A DNA stretch of 64,000 nucleotides from JABJOE01 sp964344145 (GTDB lineage: Bacteria > Patescibacteriota > Patescibacteriia > UBA9934), in assembly GCA_964344145.1 (NCBI GenBank), contig CAYFME010000007.1, positions 1-64,000 of the forward strand, in the 5' to 3' direction. The notes under the pieces are model-generated. The model did not search any database, was not told where the DNA came from, and saw nothing but the letters and a program-made list of their open reading frames with translations. Of this stretch, positions 6,830-14,592 are shown piece by piece (within the stretch, counting starts at the first letter, position 1; the number at the start of each line of letters is the position of its first letter). Made by a program: the position numbers and the translations under genes.

Positions 6830-8437
6830 ATGTTCTCCTGGCTTTCAGGTAAATCCAACACGATTACAAGCGCGGCGGCCATCGTCGCCTTGTTTTCGAT
6901 TTTATCGCGGTTCGTCGGCTTTATTCGAGACCGTATTCTTGCAGGCGCGTTTGGAGCATCCGACACGCTTGATATTTACTTTGCTGCATTTCGCATTCCA
7001 GACCTGATGTTTCAGCTTGTGGTTGTGGGTGCGCTTTCGGCTAGCTTCATTCCGATTTTCACAAAGTATTACCACCGTAAGCGTGTAAAAAAGGCTTGGA
7101 AGTTCACAAATACGATGCTGACACTGCTAGCCATTGGATTTGGGGTAATCACTGTTGTGATGATGTTTGTTGCCGATCCTCTTGCCGCTCTTGTTGCGCC
7201 GGGATTCGATCCCGAGAAGAGTGCAGCTGTTGCGGATATGTCGCGCGTGATGTTCCTGGCGCAGCTGCTGCTCGCGCTTTCGATGATCTATGGTTCCGTG
7301 CTCCAGGGAGCGAAACGATTTTTTCTCTATTCACTCGCACCAATTTTTTACAACATCGGTATCATCGTTGGAGTTGTGTGGATTGCAACGGAGGATTGGC
7401 CGATCGGATTGGCCTGGGGTGTTGTGCTTGGAGCGGCTCTGCATTTCCTCACGCAGTGGCTTGGTGCTCGTGACCTTGGTCATCGGTTCAAACCGCGTTT
7501 TGTTCTCAAAGACAAAGATGTCGTGTACACGCTCAAGCATATGATGCCACGCACGCTAGGGCTTGCTGTGGGGCAGGTGAATATCTTTTTGATGACAGCA
7601 ATAGCCTCTACGTTGGCGGTAGGGTCCGTGACAGTGCTGCAGTTCGCGTACAACCTGAACTTTTTCGCCGTTGGGATCATTGGCGTGTCGTATGCCATTG
7701 CGGCGTATCCGACGCTGTGTGAGCTGGCGAGTGATAGAAAGAAAACAGCGTTGGTGAAAACGATCTCAACGACCGCACGGCAGATGCTGTTCTTCCTTGT
7801 GCCTGCGACAGTGTTGTTTATTTTGTTGCGCGCGCAAGTTGTGCGTCTTGTTGTTGGTGCTGGCCAGTTTGATTGGGAGGCGACGATCCTCACGGCCAAC
7901 ACGTTGGGATTCTTTGCTCTCTCGCTCACGTTACAAGCGCTCGTATTTCTACTCGTTCGTGTTTACTTCGCGCGCGGACAAACCGTAGCGCCGTTTATCA
8001 TTGGTGTGATAGCGGCGATTGTTCACGGAGCCTCAGCAATCATTCTTACGCAATCGATGGAAGTGGTTGGACTAGGGGCGGCATATTCAATTGCCATTGC
8101 GGTGCAGTTTTTGTTGCTTTGGGGTTGGTTGCGCACGCAAATGGGCAGCCTCGATGAGCTTCGAATAATGAAATCACTGTGGATTTTTATTGCTGCTGCC
8201 GTGGCGTGCGGTGTGACGACGCAGGTGGCAAAAACGCTCGTGGTTGAGCTTATTACGCTAGACACATTCTTTGGGGTTTTGGCCCAATTGTTGATTGCTG
8301 GTGGGGTAGGGCTTATTATTTACGTTTTGGTGGCGTATCTATTTAAAAGCCAGGAGCTTTTGGATGTGTTGGGAGGACTAAAACGCAAGCTTATGCGTAG
8401 GCATCATCCAGAAGAGGCAATTTTGGACCAAAGTTAG
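6830..8437 (+). CDS. murJ: Lipid II flippase MurJ
   Basis: A 535-residue MOP-superfamily membrane protein with about 14 hydrophobic segments, the expected size for MurJ. The N-terminal ALFSILSRFVGFIRDRILAGAFGASDTLDIYFAAFRIPD stretch is typical of MurJ/MviN, including Arg residues and a DxxxxAFRIPDL pattern linked to the transport cavity. It moves lipid II across the membrane for peptidoglycan synthesis. ATG 6830 is chosen because MFSWLSG starts just after the inverted repeat. A second flippase-like gene at 20849 belongs to a glycan operon. Confidence 0.88.
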   Translation: MFSWLSGKSNTITSAAAIVALFSILSRFVGFIRDRILAGAFGASDTLDIYFAAFRIPDLMFQLVVVGALSASFIPIFTKYYHRKRVKKAWKFTNTMLTLLAIGFGVITVVMMFVADPLAALVAPGFDPEKSAAVADMSRVMFLAQLLLALSMIYGSVLQGAKRFFLYSLAPIFYNIGIIVGVVWIATEDWPIGLAWGVVLGAALHFLTQWLGARDLGHRFKPRFVLKDKDVVYTLKHMMPRTLGLAVGQVNIFLMTAIASTLAVGSVTVLQFAYNLNFFAVGIIGVSYAIAAYPTLCELASDRKKTALVKTISTTARQMLFFLVPATVLFILLRAQVVRLVVGAGQFDWEATILTANTLGFFALSLTLQALVFLLVRVYFARGQTVAPFIIGVIAAIVHGASAIILTQSMEVVGLGAAYSIAIAVQFLLLWGWLRTQMGSLDELRIMKSLWIFIAAAVACGVTTQVAKTLVVELITLDTFFGVLAQLLIAGGVGLIIYVLVAYLFKSQELLDVLGGLKRKLMRRHHPEEAILDQS

Positions 8438-8469
8438 CTAGAACAAGCCATTTTATTGTTCAATCGTAC

Positions 8470-8498
8470 TTGACAAAAGTGCGATTTTGTGCTATTAT
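8470..8498 (+). promoter_or_regulatory. Strong sigma-70-type promoter of the GC-rich island
   Basis: TTGACA at 8470-8475 and TATTAT at 8493-8498 are separated by 17 bases, with TGTGC before the -10. Expected transcription start is near 8505. Confidence 0.8.
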
Positions 8499-8504
8499 TT
8501 CGCT

Positions 8505-8590
8505 GTAAGTAGACCTTAAAAACTCTGCTAAAGAACCAGCGAACAGATTACTGGCATCGACCCAAATGGGGTCTTTGTCGGTTTTTTTGT
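8505..8590 (+). ncRNA. Short leader or small RNA ending in a terminator-like hairpin
   Basis: From the predicted start at about 8505 the RNA has a CCAG/CTGG hairpin, then a GACCC-AAAT-GGGTC hairpin nested in CGAC/GTCG, followed by seven T at 8582-8588. This could be an ~85-nt RNA or an attenuator ahead of the downstream GC-rich genes. I recognise no known family. Confidence 0.4.
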
Positions 8591-8592
8591 TA

Positions 8593-8658
8593 GCACTCTC
8601 AAAGTGATTCACTTGCTGGATCTCTTCGAGAGCGCGGACCAGATGAAGCGCTCCAGAA
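8593..8658 (+). repeat. Repeated RNA hairpin, copy 1
   Basis: Stem CTCTC/GAGAG with inner AAG/CTT and GAT/ATC segments separated by single mismatches, an 11-base loop, and a conserved trailer GCGGACCA...GAAGCGCTCCAGAA. Copies 2 and 3 are at 8991 and 10001. The reading start of the first island gene lies 11 bases past the trailer. Confidence 0.75.
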
Positions 8659-8668
8659 AAGGCAGACA

Positions 8669-8956
8669 GTGCGAGTCAGGCAGTTGGACTACCTCACGGA
8701 TGAGGTCATCGCCACGTTCCGTCAGGACGTCATGGACTCCGTCAGGGAGTTCGACGCCCTGCTAGAGACGCTCGGCGTGACCCCGGGAGACTTCTGGGGG
8801 GACCGCCGCACCCGGCAGACCTTCATCACCCGGGTTCGTCTCGATGACGGGATCACGAGGCACTGCACCGTGAAGGTGTCGTACATCGGCTATCCCCACA
8901 TTCGCCTCGTGGCCCTTCTGAAGAAGGAGCCGCTCGGCGATCTCCTGGACCTGTAG
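8669..8956 (+). CDS. Hypothetical protein, GC-rich island
   Basis: A 95-residue protein I do not recognise. The start is GTG at 8669 with AAAAGG upstream. The sequence (MRVRQLDYLTDEVIATFRQDVMDSVREFDALLETLGVTPGDFWGDRRTRQTFITRV...) is helical at the start and more beta-like after residue 55, soluble, without cysteines arranged as a metal site. It is preceded by hairpin copy 1 and followed by a GGCACCG/CGGTGCC hairpin and copy 2, so the gene is framed by repeat units. Confidence 0.6.
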   Translation: MRVRQLDYLTDEVIATFRQDVMDSVREFDALLETLGVTPGDFWGDRRTRQTFITRVRLDDGITRHCTVKVSYIGYPHIRLVALLKKEPLGDLLDL

Positions 8957-8972
8957 TCGTAACGTGAACTTA

Positions 8973-8991
8973 GGCACCGCGCGACGGTGCC
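8973..8991 (+). terminator. GC-rich hairpin after the first island gene
   Basis: GGCACCG-cgcga-CGGTGCC, seven pairs with a five-base loop, no T-run. It abuts hairpin copy 2 and may act as a processing or pausing structure rather than a full terminator. Confidence 0.4.
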
Positions 8992-9056
8992 GCTCTCAAA
9001 GTGATTCACACGTTGGATCCCTTCGAGAGCGCGGACCAACTGAAGCGCTCCAGAAT
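8991..9056 (+). repeat. Repeated RNA hairpin, copy 2
   Basis: CGCTCTC pairs with GAGAGCG; inner AAG/CTT and GAT/ATC pairs, T-C mismatch between them, 11-base loop, and trailer GCGGACCAAC-TGAAGCGCTCCAGAA. The next gene's ATG is ten bases past the trailer, the same arrangement as copy 1. Confidence 0.75.
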
Positions 9057-9065
9057 GGGATAGAC

Positions 9066-9413
9066 ATGGCCACCAAGCCTTTGATCCGTAAGGAGTTTCG
9101 GGGGATTGCGAGGCAGAGGACGCCTTTGCGCCACTGGCGGATGCTGCTGTGGAGTATTCAGCGCATGATCAGTGGCAATCTGTCGTGGTGTTGGACGGAT
9201 AGCGCTCACGATGTGCTGGGCGACTATCCGGGCGTCACCTCCTCCATCGAGAGCGGCGACGCCTACGGGTTTAAGGGCACGACGTGTTACGTCCTGCACC
9301 TCAAGCTCGAGGGTACGCCCGTGCGGATCGTCCAGCGTCACTCGCTCGAAGAGGCATGGGTGGAGTTCTACGGCCCCTTGCCTGCGTACCTGCGTGGCAC
9401 GCTCGACGACTAG
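9066..9413 (+). CDS. Hypothetical protein, GC-rich island
   Basis: A 115-residue protein of unknown function beginning MATKPLIRKEFRGIARQRTPLRHWRMLLWSIQRMISGNLSWCW. The basic, Trp-rich N-terminus may bind nucleic acid or membrane, but this is only a guess. The second half (GFKGTTCYVLHLKLEGTPVRIVQRHSLEEAWVEFYGPLPAYLRG) looks like a beta-rich domain. Start ATG 9066 has GGGAT upstream. An inverted repeat (GGAACC...GGTTCC, about 9434-9471) follows the stop. Confidence 0.6.
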   Translation: MATKPLIRKEFRGIARQRTPLRHWRMLLWSIQRMISGNLSWCWTDSAHDVLGDYPGVTSSIESGDAYGFKGTTCYVLHLKLEGTPVRIVQRHSLEEAWVEFYGPLPAYLRGTLDD

Positions 9414-9594
9414 CTCCTCCAACTTGTAACTTCGGAACCGTTCCCGGTCAGCTGGACGCTGCCGGGGTTCCCCATAGCTAATCACGCGATCCTGCGTGGT
9501 GGGCTACGGTGGAGCCGACGCTCCCCACATGCGTACAAACGTCCTGTTCTCCATATTGCGGCAACGCAGGTAACGGAGGCAGGCGAGTAATGTG

Positions 9595-9777
9595 ATGGAA
9601 CTGCTTGAGTTCCTCGTTGCACTCCTGGTGAAGTACACTGGGATGACCGACGCCCAGGCGTTCGACCTGGTGGGTGGGATGATTCTCTGGAGTGCTCCCT
9701 TGACGGTCGCTGCTGTCTTCGTGCTGATCTGGCTCATGGATTGGGCCGAGAGGAGGCGTGATGGAGAGGCCCGGTAG
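9595..9777 (+). CDS. Small membrane protein, GC-rich island
   Basis: A 60-residue protein with two hydrophobic segments (MELLEFLVALLVKYTG and about residues 25-48, LVGGMILWSAPLTVAAVFVLIWLMDW) and a charged C-terminus (AERRRDGEAR). Function unknown; the size and topology fit a holin-like or toxin-like peptide, but nothing else supports that. GTG at 9592 is an alternative start; GGAGG lies 11-14 bases upstream. It overlaps the next small membrane gene, so the two are probably made together. Confidence 0.5.
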   Translation: MELLEFLVALLVKYTGMTDAQAFDLVGGMILWSAPLTVAAVFVLIWLMDWAERRRDGEAR

Positions 9778-9967
9778 TGCACCGCTGGTGTCACTGATCA
9801 GCGTCCTGGCATCCGCATGCATCGTGTTCCTGATCGTGATGGGCGTGATGCACTGGGGCTACGGCCAGAACGTCAACGACGACTTCGGTGCCCTGATCGT
9901 GGTCGCCGCCATCGCTACTCCCGTGCTCCTTGGTGCAAGAACCATGGCACGAGACGGCATCCTCTAG
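9761..9967 (+). CDS. Small two-helix membrane protein, GC-rich island
   Basis: A 68-residue protein with hydrophobic segments at about 10-31 and 42-60 joined by a polar loop (HWGYGQNVNDD). GAGGAGG lies four to five bases before the start; GTG 9758 is also possible. It overlaps the upstream small membrane gene by 17 bases. Function unknown. Hairpin copy 3 follows it. Confidence 0.5.
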   Translation: MERPGSAPLVSLISVLASACIVFLIVMGVMHWGYGQNVNDDFGALIVVAAIATPVLLGARTMARDGIL

Positions 9968-10000
9968 CGAGTCTCCCGGCGTCGCACTCGCGCGGCGCCG

Positions 10001-10042
10001 GCGCTCTCAAAGCGACTCATTCGTGGGTCCCTTCGAGAGCGC
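10001..10042 (+). repeat. Repeated RNA hairpin, copy 3
   Basis: GCGCTCTC pairs with GAGAGCGC; the inner pair is GAC/GTC where copies 1 and 2 have GAT/ATC, a compensatory change that keeps the stem. The single mismatches are A-C and C-C. The trailer keeps GCGGACCAAC, but then a terminator follows instead of a gene. Confidence 0.75.
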
Positions 10043-10058
10043 GGACCAACATTAAGAA

Positions 10059-10096
10059 GACCCCTGCCAAGGATGGCGGGGGTCGGCTGTTTTTTT
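10059..10096 (+). terminator. Rho-independent terminator of the GC-rich island
   Basis: GACCCCTGCC (10059-10068) pairs with GGCGGGGGTC (10075-10084); a run of seven T follows at 10090-10096. It ends the rightward island transcript. Confidence 0.85.
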
Positions 10097-10103
10097 AAGC
10101 ACG

Positions 10104-10137
10104 AACCCCTCCGCGGCCCAGACGGGCGGGAGGGGTT
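10104..10137 (-). terminator. Hairpin at the end of the 404-residue gene
   Basis: AACCCCTCC and GGAGGGGTT form a nine-pair stem just past the minus-strand stop at 10147. No T-run follows on that strand. Confidence 0.45.
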
Positions 10138-10146
10138 TGACGGTGT

Positions 10147-11361
10147 TCAACGAACGCGCTCGAGCGTTTGTCGAATCTTCCAGCGGTCAGGTCGACGTAG
10201 AAAGGAGAGGACCTCACGCTTGTACTCGATCTGCTCAGGCGGTGGACTGACGATGCGGCGAGTGACGTTGCGTCCACGCTCCGCACCTGGCATGGCGATG
10301 TAGCCGCGTTTCTTGAGATCGGCGAGGATATCCGGTCTGTGCGGGCAGACGAGCAGCTGCACGGCCTTCACCTCGCGGGCGGTCAGTGGACGATCTCCGA
10401 CGATCTCTTGTGCGGCCCAGAGCGCTTCCAGGATGTACGTGTGTCGCCGACTGGGCAGGAGTCCGTTGTTCGACGGCGGGGTAGGAGTCGGTGCGGGTCC
10501 AGGGATCTCTGGCCCCTTTTCTTCCTTGCTCTCCGGCTGATGGAAGTCTGGGAACGTTGCGCGGTGCAGTTCCGTGAGCGCACGCGTCGACCGGGCCACC
10601 ACGTTGTCGATGAACGGTAGGCCCATGACATTGAGTCTCGGCAGGGCGTAGACCCGTACGTTACTTCCTGGCAGCAAGCCTCTTTCCTTCCGCATCATCT
10701 TACGGGCGGTGATGATGTCGAAGTTGCGACACAGCCGCTCTGCGCATGACAGCGCTTCCTGAAGCGGGATCCCGTCACGCCTGAAGAGCATGGCGATTTC
10801 CAGACCGTTCAGGATACGACGCTTCAAGCCGGTCATGAGGTTGTGGATCTCGACAAGGAGCAGGACATCCCACGGGTCCATGCCGTTCCGGCGGGCGCCG
10901 GCATGCGGCATGCTGCCGTAGTCTCGGATCGTTGACCGCTCCGGTGTCGGCTCGGGATCAGGATCTGGCGACTTGGGGCCCGGCTCAGGATTTGATACGA
11001 CCTCCACCGGTCGATGCCTAACCTGCCGCCGTAGAGCACCACGTTCTCCTTGCACCAGGAGCGCGACGAGATCGTCGGGAAGGCGCTTCCTCCTGGGGGT
11101 CTCTATCTCCCGGAAGTGTTCTCTCTTGGGAACACGCAGAACCCAGAAGTTTCCACCAGCGCGTGAACGAATGGACATCACCCGGCGGTCGTAGATCGTC
11201 GCGGCCATCGGGTTGAACTCACCCGCGCAATCGTGCCAGTCACGGAGGATGTTGACCTGCCAGAGCAGGAGTCCGTCTTCCACCTCACTGTTGCTGTTGA
11301 TGATCCGTGCGGCGTCCCTCAGGAACGCCAGCACGCGGCTCGAAAATTCGAACATCGCCAT
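10147..11361 (-). CDS. Hypothetical protein with a possible winged-helix C-terminus, GC-rich
   Basis: A 404-residue protein I cannot name. The N-terminal third (MAMFEFSSRVLAFLRDAARIINSNSEVEDGLLLWQVNILRDWHD...) is helical. Proline-rich linkers occur near residues 123-140 (NPEPGPKSPDPDPEPTPE) and 285-300. The last ~100 residues (YILEALWAAQEIVGDRPLTAREVKAVQLLVCPHRPDILADLKKRGYI) read like a winged helix, suggesting DNA binding by inference only. AAGGAGG lies seven bases before the ATG. The gene is GC-rich and divergent from alaS. Confidence 0.65.
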   Translation of the reverse strand: MAMFEFSSRVLAFLRDAARIINSNSEVEDGLLLWQVNILRDWHDCAGEFNPMAATIYDRRVMSIRSRAGGNFWVLRVPKREHFREIETPRRKRLPDDLVALLVQGERGALRRQVRHRPVEVVSNPEPGPKSPDPDPEPTPERSTIRDYGSMPHAGARRNGMDPWDVLLLVEIHNLMTGLKRRILNGLEIAMLFRRDGIPLQEALSCAERLCRNFDIITARKMMRKERGLLPGSNVRVYALPRLNVMGLPFIDNVVARSTRALTELHRATFPDFHQPESKEEKGPEIPGPAPTPTPPSNNGLLPSRRHTYILEALWAAQEIVGDRPLTAREVKAVQLLVCPHRPDILADLKKRGYIAMPGAERGRNVTRRIVSPPPEQIEYKREVLSFLRRPDRWKIRQTLERVR

Positions 11362-11375
11362 GACATTCCCTCCTT

Positions 11376-11438
11376 ACTGTATTGTTATCGCAAAAGACGC
11401 CCTTGATCAAGCAGACTTGCTGATATAGGATAATCCCA
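11376..11438. promoter_or_regulatory. Divergent promoters sharing a -35 palindrome (alaS and the 404-residue gene)
   Basis: CTTGATCAAG (11402-11411) supplies TTGATC as a -35 box on both strands. Rightward, TAGGAT at 11426-11431 (17-base spacer) places the start on the alaS ATG. Leftward, TAACAA (17-base spacer) and AAGGAGG precede the other gene. The two polymerases would compete. Confidence 0.6.
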
Positions 11439-13192
11439 TGAACGCAAACGAACTGCGCCGCAAGTACATCGATTTCTTTGTTACAAAAGGCCACGCCGAA
11501 ATCCCTTCGGCTTCTTTAGTTCCGGAAAACGATCCATCGGTGCTGTTTACGACCGCCGGCATGCATCCGTTGGTGCCTTACTTGATGGGCGAGAAGCACC
11601 CAGCTGGCAATCGGTTGGTCGACTATCAAAAATGTGTTCGTACTGGCGATATCGATGAGGTCGGCGACAACACGCACCTCACATTCTTTGAAATGCTCGG
11701 TAACTGGTCGTTGGGCGACTACTTCAAAGATGAGTCCATTGAATGGAGCTACGAGTTTCTAACATCGAAAGACTGGCTCGGCATCGACGTCGATCGTTTG
11801 GCTGTCAGTGTATTTGCCGGCGACGACGACGCACCCTTTGATCAAGAAGCGTTCGATAAGTGGATTGCACTGGGCATTCCAGAAGCGCGCATTGCAAAAC
11901 TCGGAAAAGACGACAACTGGTGGCCAGCAGGTGGTAAGCATCCAGGTCCACAAGGTCCTGACACAGAAATCTTCTATTGGACCGGTGACGACGACGCTCC
12001 CGAAGCGTTCGATCCAGAAAATGATCTTTGGGTGGAGATTTGGAACAACGTTTTCATGCAGTTTTCCAAAGGAGATGATGGAGTGCTTTCACCACTTGAA
12101 AAGACCAACGTTGATACCGGCATGGGCCTTGAGCGTACGCTTGCGGTCTTTAACGGAAAGGCGAGCGTGTTTGAGACAGATTTGTTTGTACCGATTATCA
12201 AACAAATTGAGTCTATTTCGAAACGATCGTATAACGAGCACGAACGTTCAATGCGTATCATTGCGGACCACATTCGTACGGCAGTGATGATGATTGCGGA
12301 CGGTGTGATGCCATCCAACAAAGATCAAGGGTATATTTTGCGCCGACTTATTCGTCGCAGCGTGCGAGAGATGATGAAGATTAACGAAAAGCACTCGGTG
12401 AATGGAGTTGTTGATGTAGCGGCAGACACGCTCGCGGACGCGTATCCAGTCTTGAACGAAAAGCGCGATGCGATTAAGGATGCGATCGCCGCTGAGGTGG
12501 CGAAGTTTGGCAAGACGCTCAAGAAAGGTCTGCGCGAATTTGAGAAGCTGAGCAACGTTGACGGCAAAGCGGCGTTTGATTTGTATCAAACATACGGCTT
12601 CCCATTGGAGCTTACTGAGGAGATGGCGCGTGAAAAGGGCACTGAGGTTGACCACGACGTGTTTGAAGCTGAGTTTAAAAAGCATCAAGATCTGTCGCGC
12701 ACAGCATCAGCAGGAAAGTTCAAAGGAGGACTAGCGGATTCGAGTGAAAAAACGACGCAGTTGCACACCGCGACGCACTTGATGCTTGCGGCGCTGCGTA
12801 AGTATCTCGGTCCGGAGGTGCATCAGGCCGGATCGAACATCACGGCTGAGCGCACACGCTTTGACTTTACGTGGCCGGAGAAAGTCGAACGTGATGTCCT
12901 TGATCAGGTTGAAGCGTACGTTAACGATGCGATCGAAAACGAGGCGACCGTAAAGATCGAAGTGTTGCCAAAGCAGCAGGCGCAGGATGAGGGGGTTGAG
13001 GGAAGTTTCTGGGAAAAGTATCCGGATCAAGTCAACGTCTACAACGTGATCGGTAAGGACGGCACGGTCTATTCCCGGGAGCTTTGCGGTGGACCTCATG
13101 TGAAAACCACAAAGGGAATGGGGACGTTTAAGATTGTCAAAGAACAGTCATCTTCCGCCGGAATTCGTCGAATTAAGGCCATTCTTGGCTAA
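11438..13192 (+). CDS. alaS: Alanyl-tRNA synthetase, short form
   Basis: A 584-residue class II synthetase. The catalytic domain shows the AlaRS motif 1 region (FTTAGMHPLVPYLMGEKHP) and motif 2 (TFFEMLGNWSLGDYFK). The editing domain shows HTATHLMLAALRKYLG and the SRELCGGPHVK zinc/editing motif near the end. Typical bacterial AlaRS is about 870 residues; this one ends after the editing domain and lacks the C-Ala domain. Short AlaRS is usual in CPR bacteria. The -10 box puts the mRNA start at the ATG. Confidence 0.95.
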   Translation: MNANELRRKYIDFFVTKGHAEIPSASLVPENDPSVLFTTAGMHPLVPYLMGEKHPAGNRLVDYQKCVRTGDIDEVGDNTHLTFFEMLGNWSLGDYFKDESIEWSYEFLTSKDWLGIDVDRLAVSVFAGDDDAPFDQEAFDKWIALGIPEARIAKLGKDDNWWPAGGKHPGPQGPDTEIFYWTGDDDAPEAFDPENDLWVEIWNNVFMQFSKGDDGVLSPLEKTNVDTGMGLERTLAVFNGKASVFETDLFVPIIKQIESISKRSYNEHERSMRIIADHIRTAVMMIADGVMPSNKDQGYILRRLIRRSVREMMKINEKHSVNGVVDVAADTLADAYPVLNEKRDAIKDAIAAEVAKFGKTLKKGLREFEKLSNVDGKAAFDLYQTYGFPLELTEEMAREKGTEVDHDVFEAEFKKHQDLSRTASAGKFKGGLADSSEKTTQLHTATHLMLAALRKYLGPEVHQAGSNITAERTRFDFTWPEKVERDVLDQVEAYVNDAIENEATVKIEVLPKQQAQDEGVEGSFWEKYPDQVNVYNVIGKDGTVYSRELCGGPHVKTTKGMGTFKIVKEQSSSAGIRRIKAILG

Positions 13193-13304
13193 TATTACTT
13201 GATCCACAAGGTATTCTTGACATCATGACTGACATGAACTACACTCCTCGCGCAACGTTCTCTTGCGCTTTTGCCCTAACTTTGGTAGTATTTCGCCCGT
13301 AGTT

Positions 13305-13520
13305 ATGGCAGAAAAACAATTCATCGAAATGCGTGGAACGATCGAAGAGGCTTTGCCTGGATTGACCTTCCGCGTCAAACTAGAGAACGAACAAGAAGTT
13401 ATCGCCAAGTTGGCCGGCCGGTTGCGCAAGTTCCGCATCCGCGTCATGCCAGGTGACGACGTCAAAGTCGAGATCAGTCCCTATGATCTGACAAAAGGAC
13501 GCATCACGTATCGATTCTGA
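13305..13520 (+). CDS. infA: Translation initiation factor IF-1
   Basis: A 71-residue OB-fold protein (EMRGTIEEALPGLTFRVKLENEQEVIAKLAGRLRKFRIRVMPGDDVKVEISPYDLTKGRITYRF), full length for IF-1. It binds the ribosomal A site during initiation. A TAGTAT box (13286-13291) with TTGCGC upstream gives a seven-base leader. It leads the ribosomal protein/rpoA cluster. Confidence 0.95.
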   Translation: MAEKQFIEMRGTIEEALPGLTFRVKLENEQEVIAKLAGRLRKFRIRVMPGDDVKVEISPYDLTKGRITYRF

Positions 13521-13548
13521 TACGACATGTCGACCTTAACAATGTCAT

Positions 13549-13577
13549 CCAAGATTTTCAGGATGACTTTGTGGTAG
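13549..13577 (+). terminator. Hairpin between infA and rpmJ
   Basis: GTCATCC pairs with GGATGAC around a ten-base loop, followed by TTTGTGG. It may partly separate infA from the rpmJ operon, which has its own TAATAT box (13581-13586) seven bases before its ATG. Confidence 0.4.
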
Positions 13578-13593
13578 CAATAATATTCAACCC

Positions 13594-13707
13594 ATGAAAG
13601 TTCGAGCATCAGTAAAGAAAATGTGTCGAGACTGCCGTGTGATTCGTCGCAAAGGCCGCGTTTGGGTTGTTTGCAAGAATCCTAAGCATAAGCAACGACA
13701 AGGATAA
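13594..13707 (+). CDS. rpmJ: 50S ribosomal protein L36
   Basis: A 37-residue reading frame, MKVRASVKKMCRDCRVIRR then KGRVWVVCKNPKHKQRQG. It has the zinc-binding Cys/His set of the L36 C+ type (C11, C14, C27, H32). It sits two bases before rpsM, the standard alpha-operon order. TAATAT seven bases upstream predicts an almost leaderless mRNA. Confidence 0.95.
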   Translation: MKVRASVKKMCRDCRVIRRKGRVWVVCKNPKHKQRQG

Positions 13708-13709
13708 GT

Positions 13710-14093
13710 ATGGCACGAATCGCTGGAGTCAATATTCCATCCGATAAGCGCGTCGTCATCGCTCTGACGTACATTTTCGGTATCGGCTCAACGTCTTCCA
13801 AGAAGATTCTGGCTGCTGCACAGATCGATGAAAGCATCCGCGTGAAGGATCTTTCCGAGGATCAGGTGAACAAGATCCGAACCATTATTGATGGTGACCA
13901 CACGGTTGAAGGTGAGCTGCGCCGCGAGGTGTTGCAGAACATCAAGCGTTTGAAGGATATCGGATGCTACCGTGGTGTTCGTCACACCAAGCGTTTGCCG
14001 GTTCGCGGTCAGCGCACGAAGACAAATGCTCGAACACTTAAGGGTGTGAAGAAGACGGCTGGATCTGGTCGCCGAACGCTCACGAAGACATAG
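13710..14093 (+). CDS. rpsM: 30S ribosomal protein S13
   Basis: 127 residues, starting MARIAGVNIPSDKRVVIALTYIFGIG, with the C-terminal RHTKRLPVRGQRTKTNARTLKG tail that reaches tRNA on the ribosome. Full length. No Shine-Dalgarno site; ATG follows the rpmJ stop by two bases. Confidence 0.97.
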   Translation: MARIAGVNIPSDKRVVIALTYIFGIGSTSSKKILAAAQIDESIRVKDLSEDQVNKIRTIIDGDHTVEGELRREVLQNIKRLKDIGCYRGVRHTKRLPVRGQRTKTNARTLKGVKKTAGSGRRTLTKT

Positions 14094-14094
14094 T

Positions 14095-14589
14095 ATGAGT
14101 GATGAAGAGAAAAAGATTGAGGAGCAGAAGGACCTTCCTAAGGACGTAGATAGCGCGTCTGAGGTTTTGGACAAGGCTCCAACGCCAAAGAAGCAATCAA
14201 AGTACTTCCGTACCGCGAAAGGAAAGCGCCGCGCGGTAAAGCAGGTTCCAAAGGGACTTGCGTACGTTCAGGCGTCGCTCAACAACACGATCGTGACGAT
14301 TACCGATCTCAACGGAAACGTTCTGTGTTGGTCTAGCTCTGGAAACTGCGGATTCCGCGGACCAAAGAAGGCAACGCCATTTGCCGCCGGTAAAGTTGTT
14401 GAAAAGCTCGCCGAGAAGGCGCAGCAGTACGGTGTGAAGGAGTTGAGCGTGTACACGAAGGGCATTGGGAACGGACGTGACGCCGCTGTGCGTTCGCTCA
14501 ACAGCCAAGGATTTACGATTACATCAATTCGGGAGACGACACCGGTTCCACATAACGGATGCCGAGCTCGCCGCCCACGACGCGTTTAG
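14095..14589 (+). CDS. rpsK: 30S ribosomal protein S11 with an acidic N-terminal extension
   Basis: 164 residues. The S11 core begins near residue 55 (AYVQASLNNTIVTITDLNGNVLCWSSSGNCGFRGPKKATPFAA) and ends with the PHNGCRARRPRRV tail. Before it lies an extra ~50 residue charged segment (MSDEEKKIEEQKDLPKDVDSAS...) not found in typical ~130-residue S11. It starts one base after rpsM. Confidence 0.96.
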   Translation: MSDEEKKIEEQKDLPKDVDSASEVLDKAPTPKKQSKYFRTAKGKRRAVKQVPKGLAYVQASLNNTIVTITDLNGNVLCWSSSGNCGFRGPKKATPFAAGKVVEKLAEKAQQYGVKELSVYTKGIGNGRDAAVRSLNSQGFTITSIRETTPVPHNGCRARRPRRV

Positions 14590-14592
14590 TAT

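Noticed and set aside
8593..10042. Integron-like cassette array with attC sites
   Set aside because: The hairpins flank single genes as attC sites would, but the GTTRRRY/RYYYAAC core boxes are not seen and no integrase is in the window. Kept only as an open alternative.
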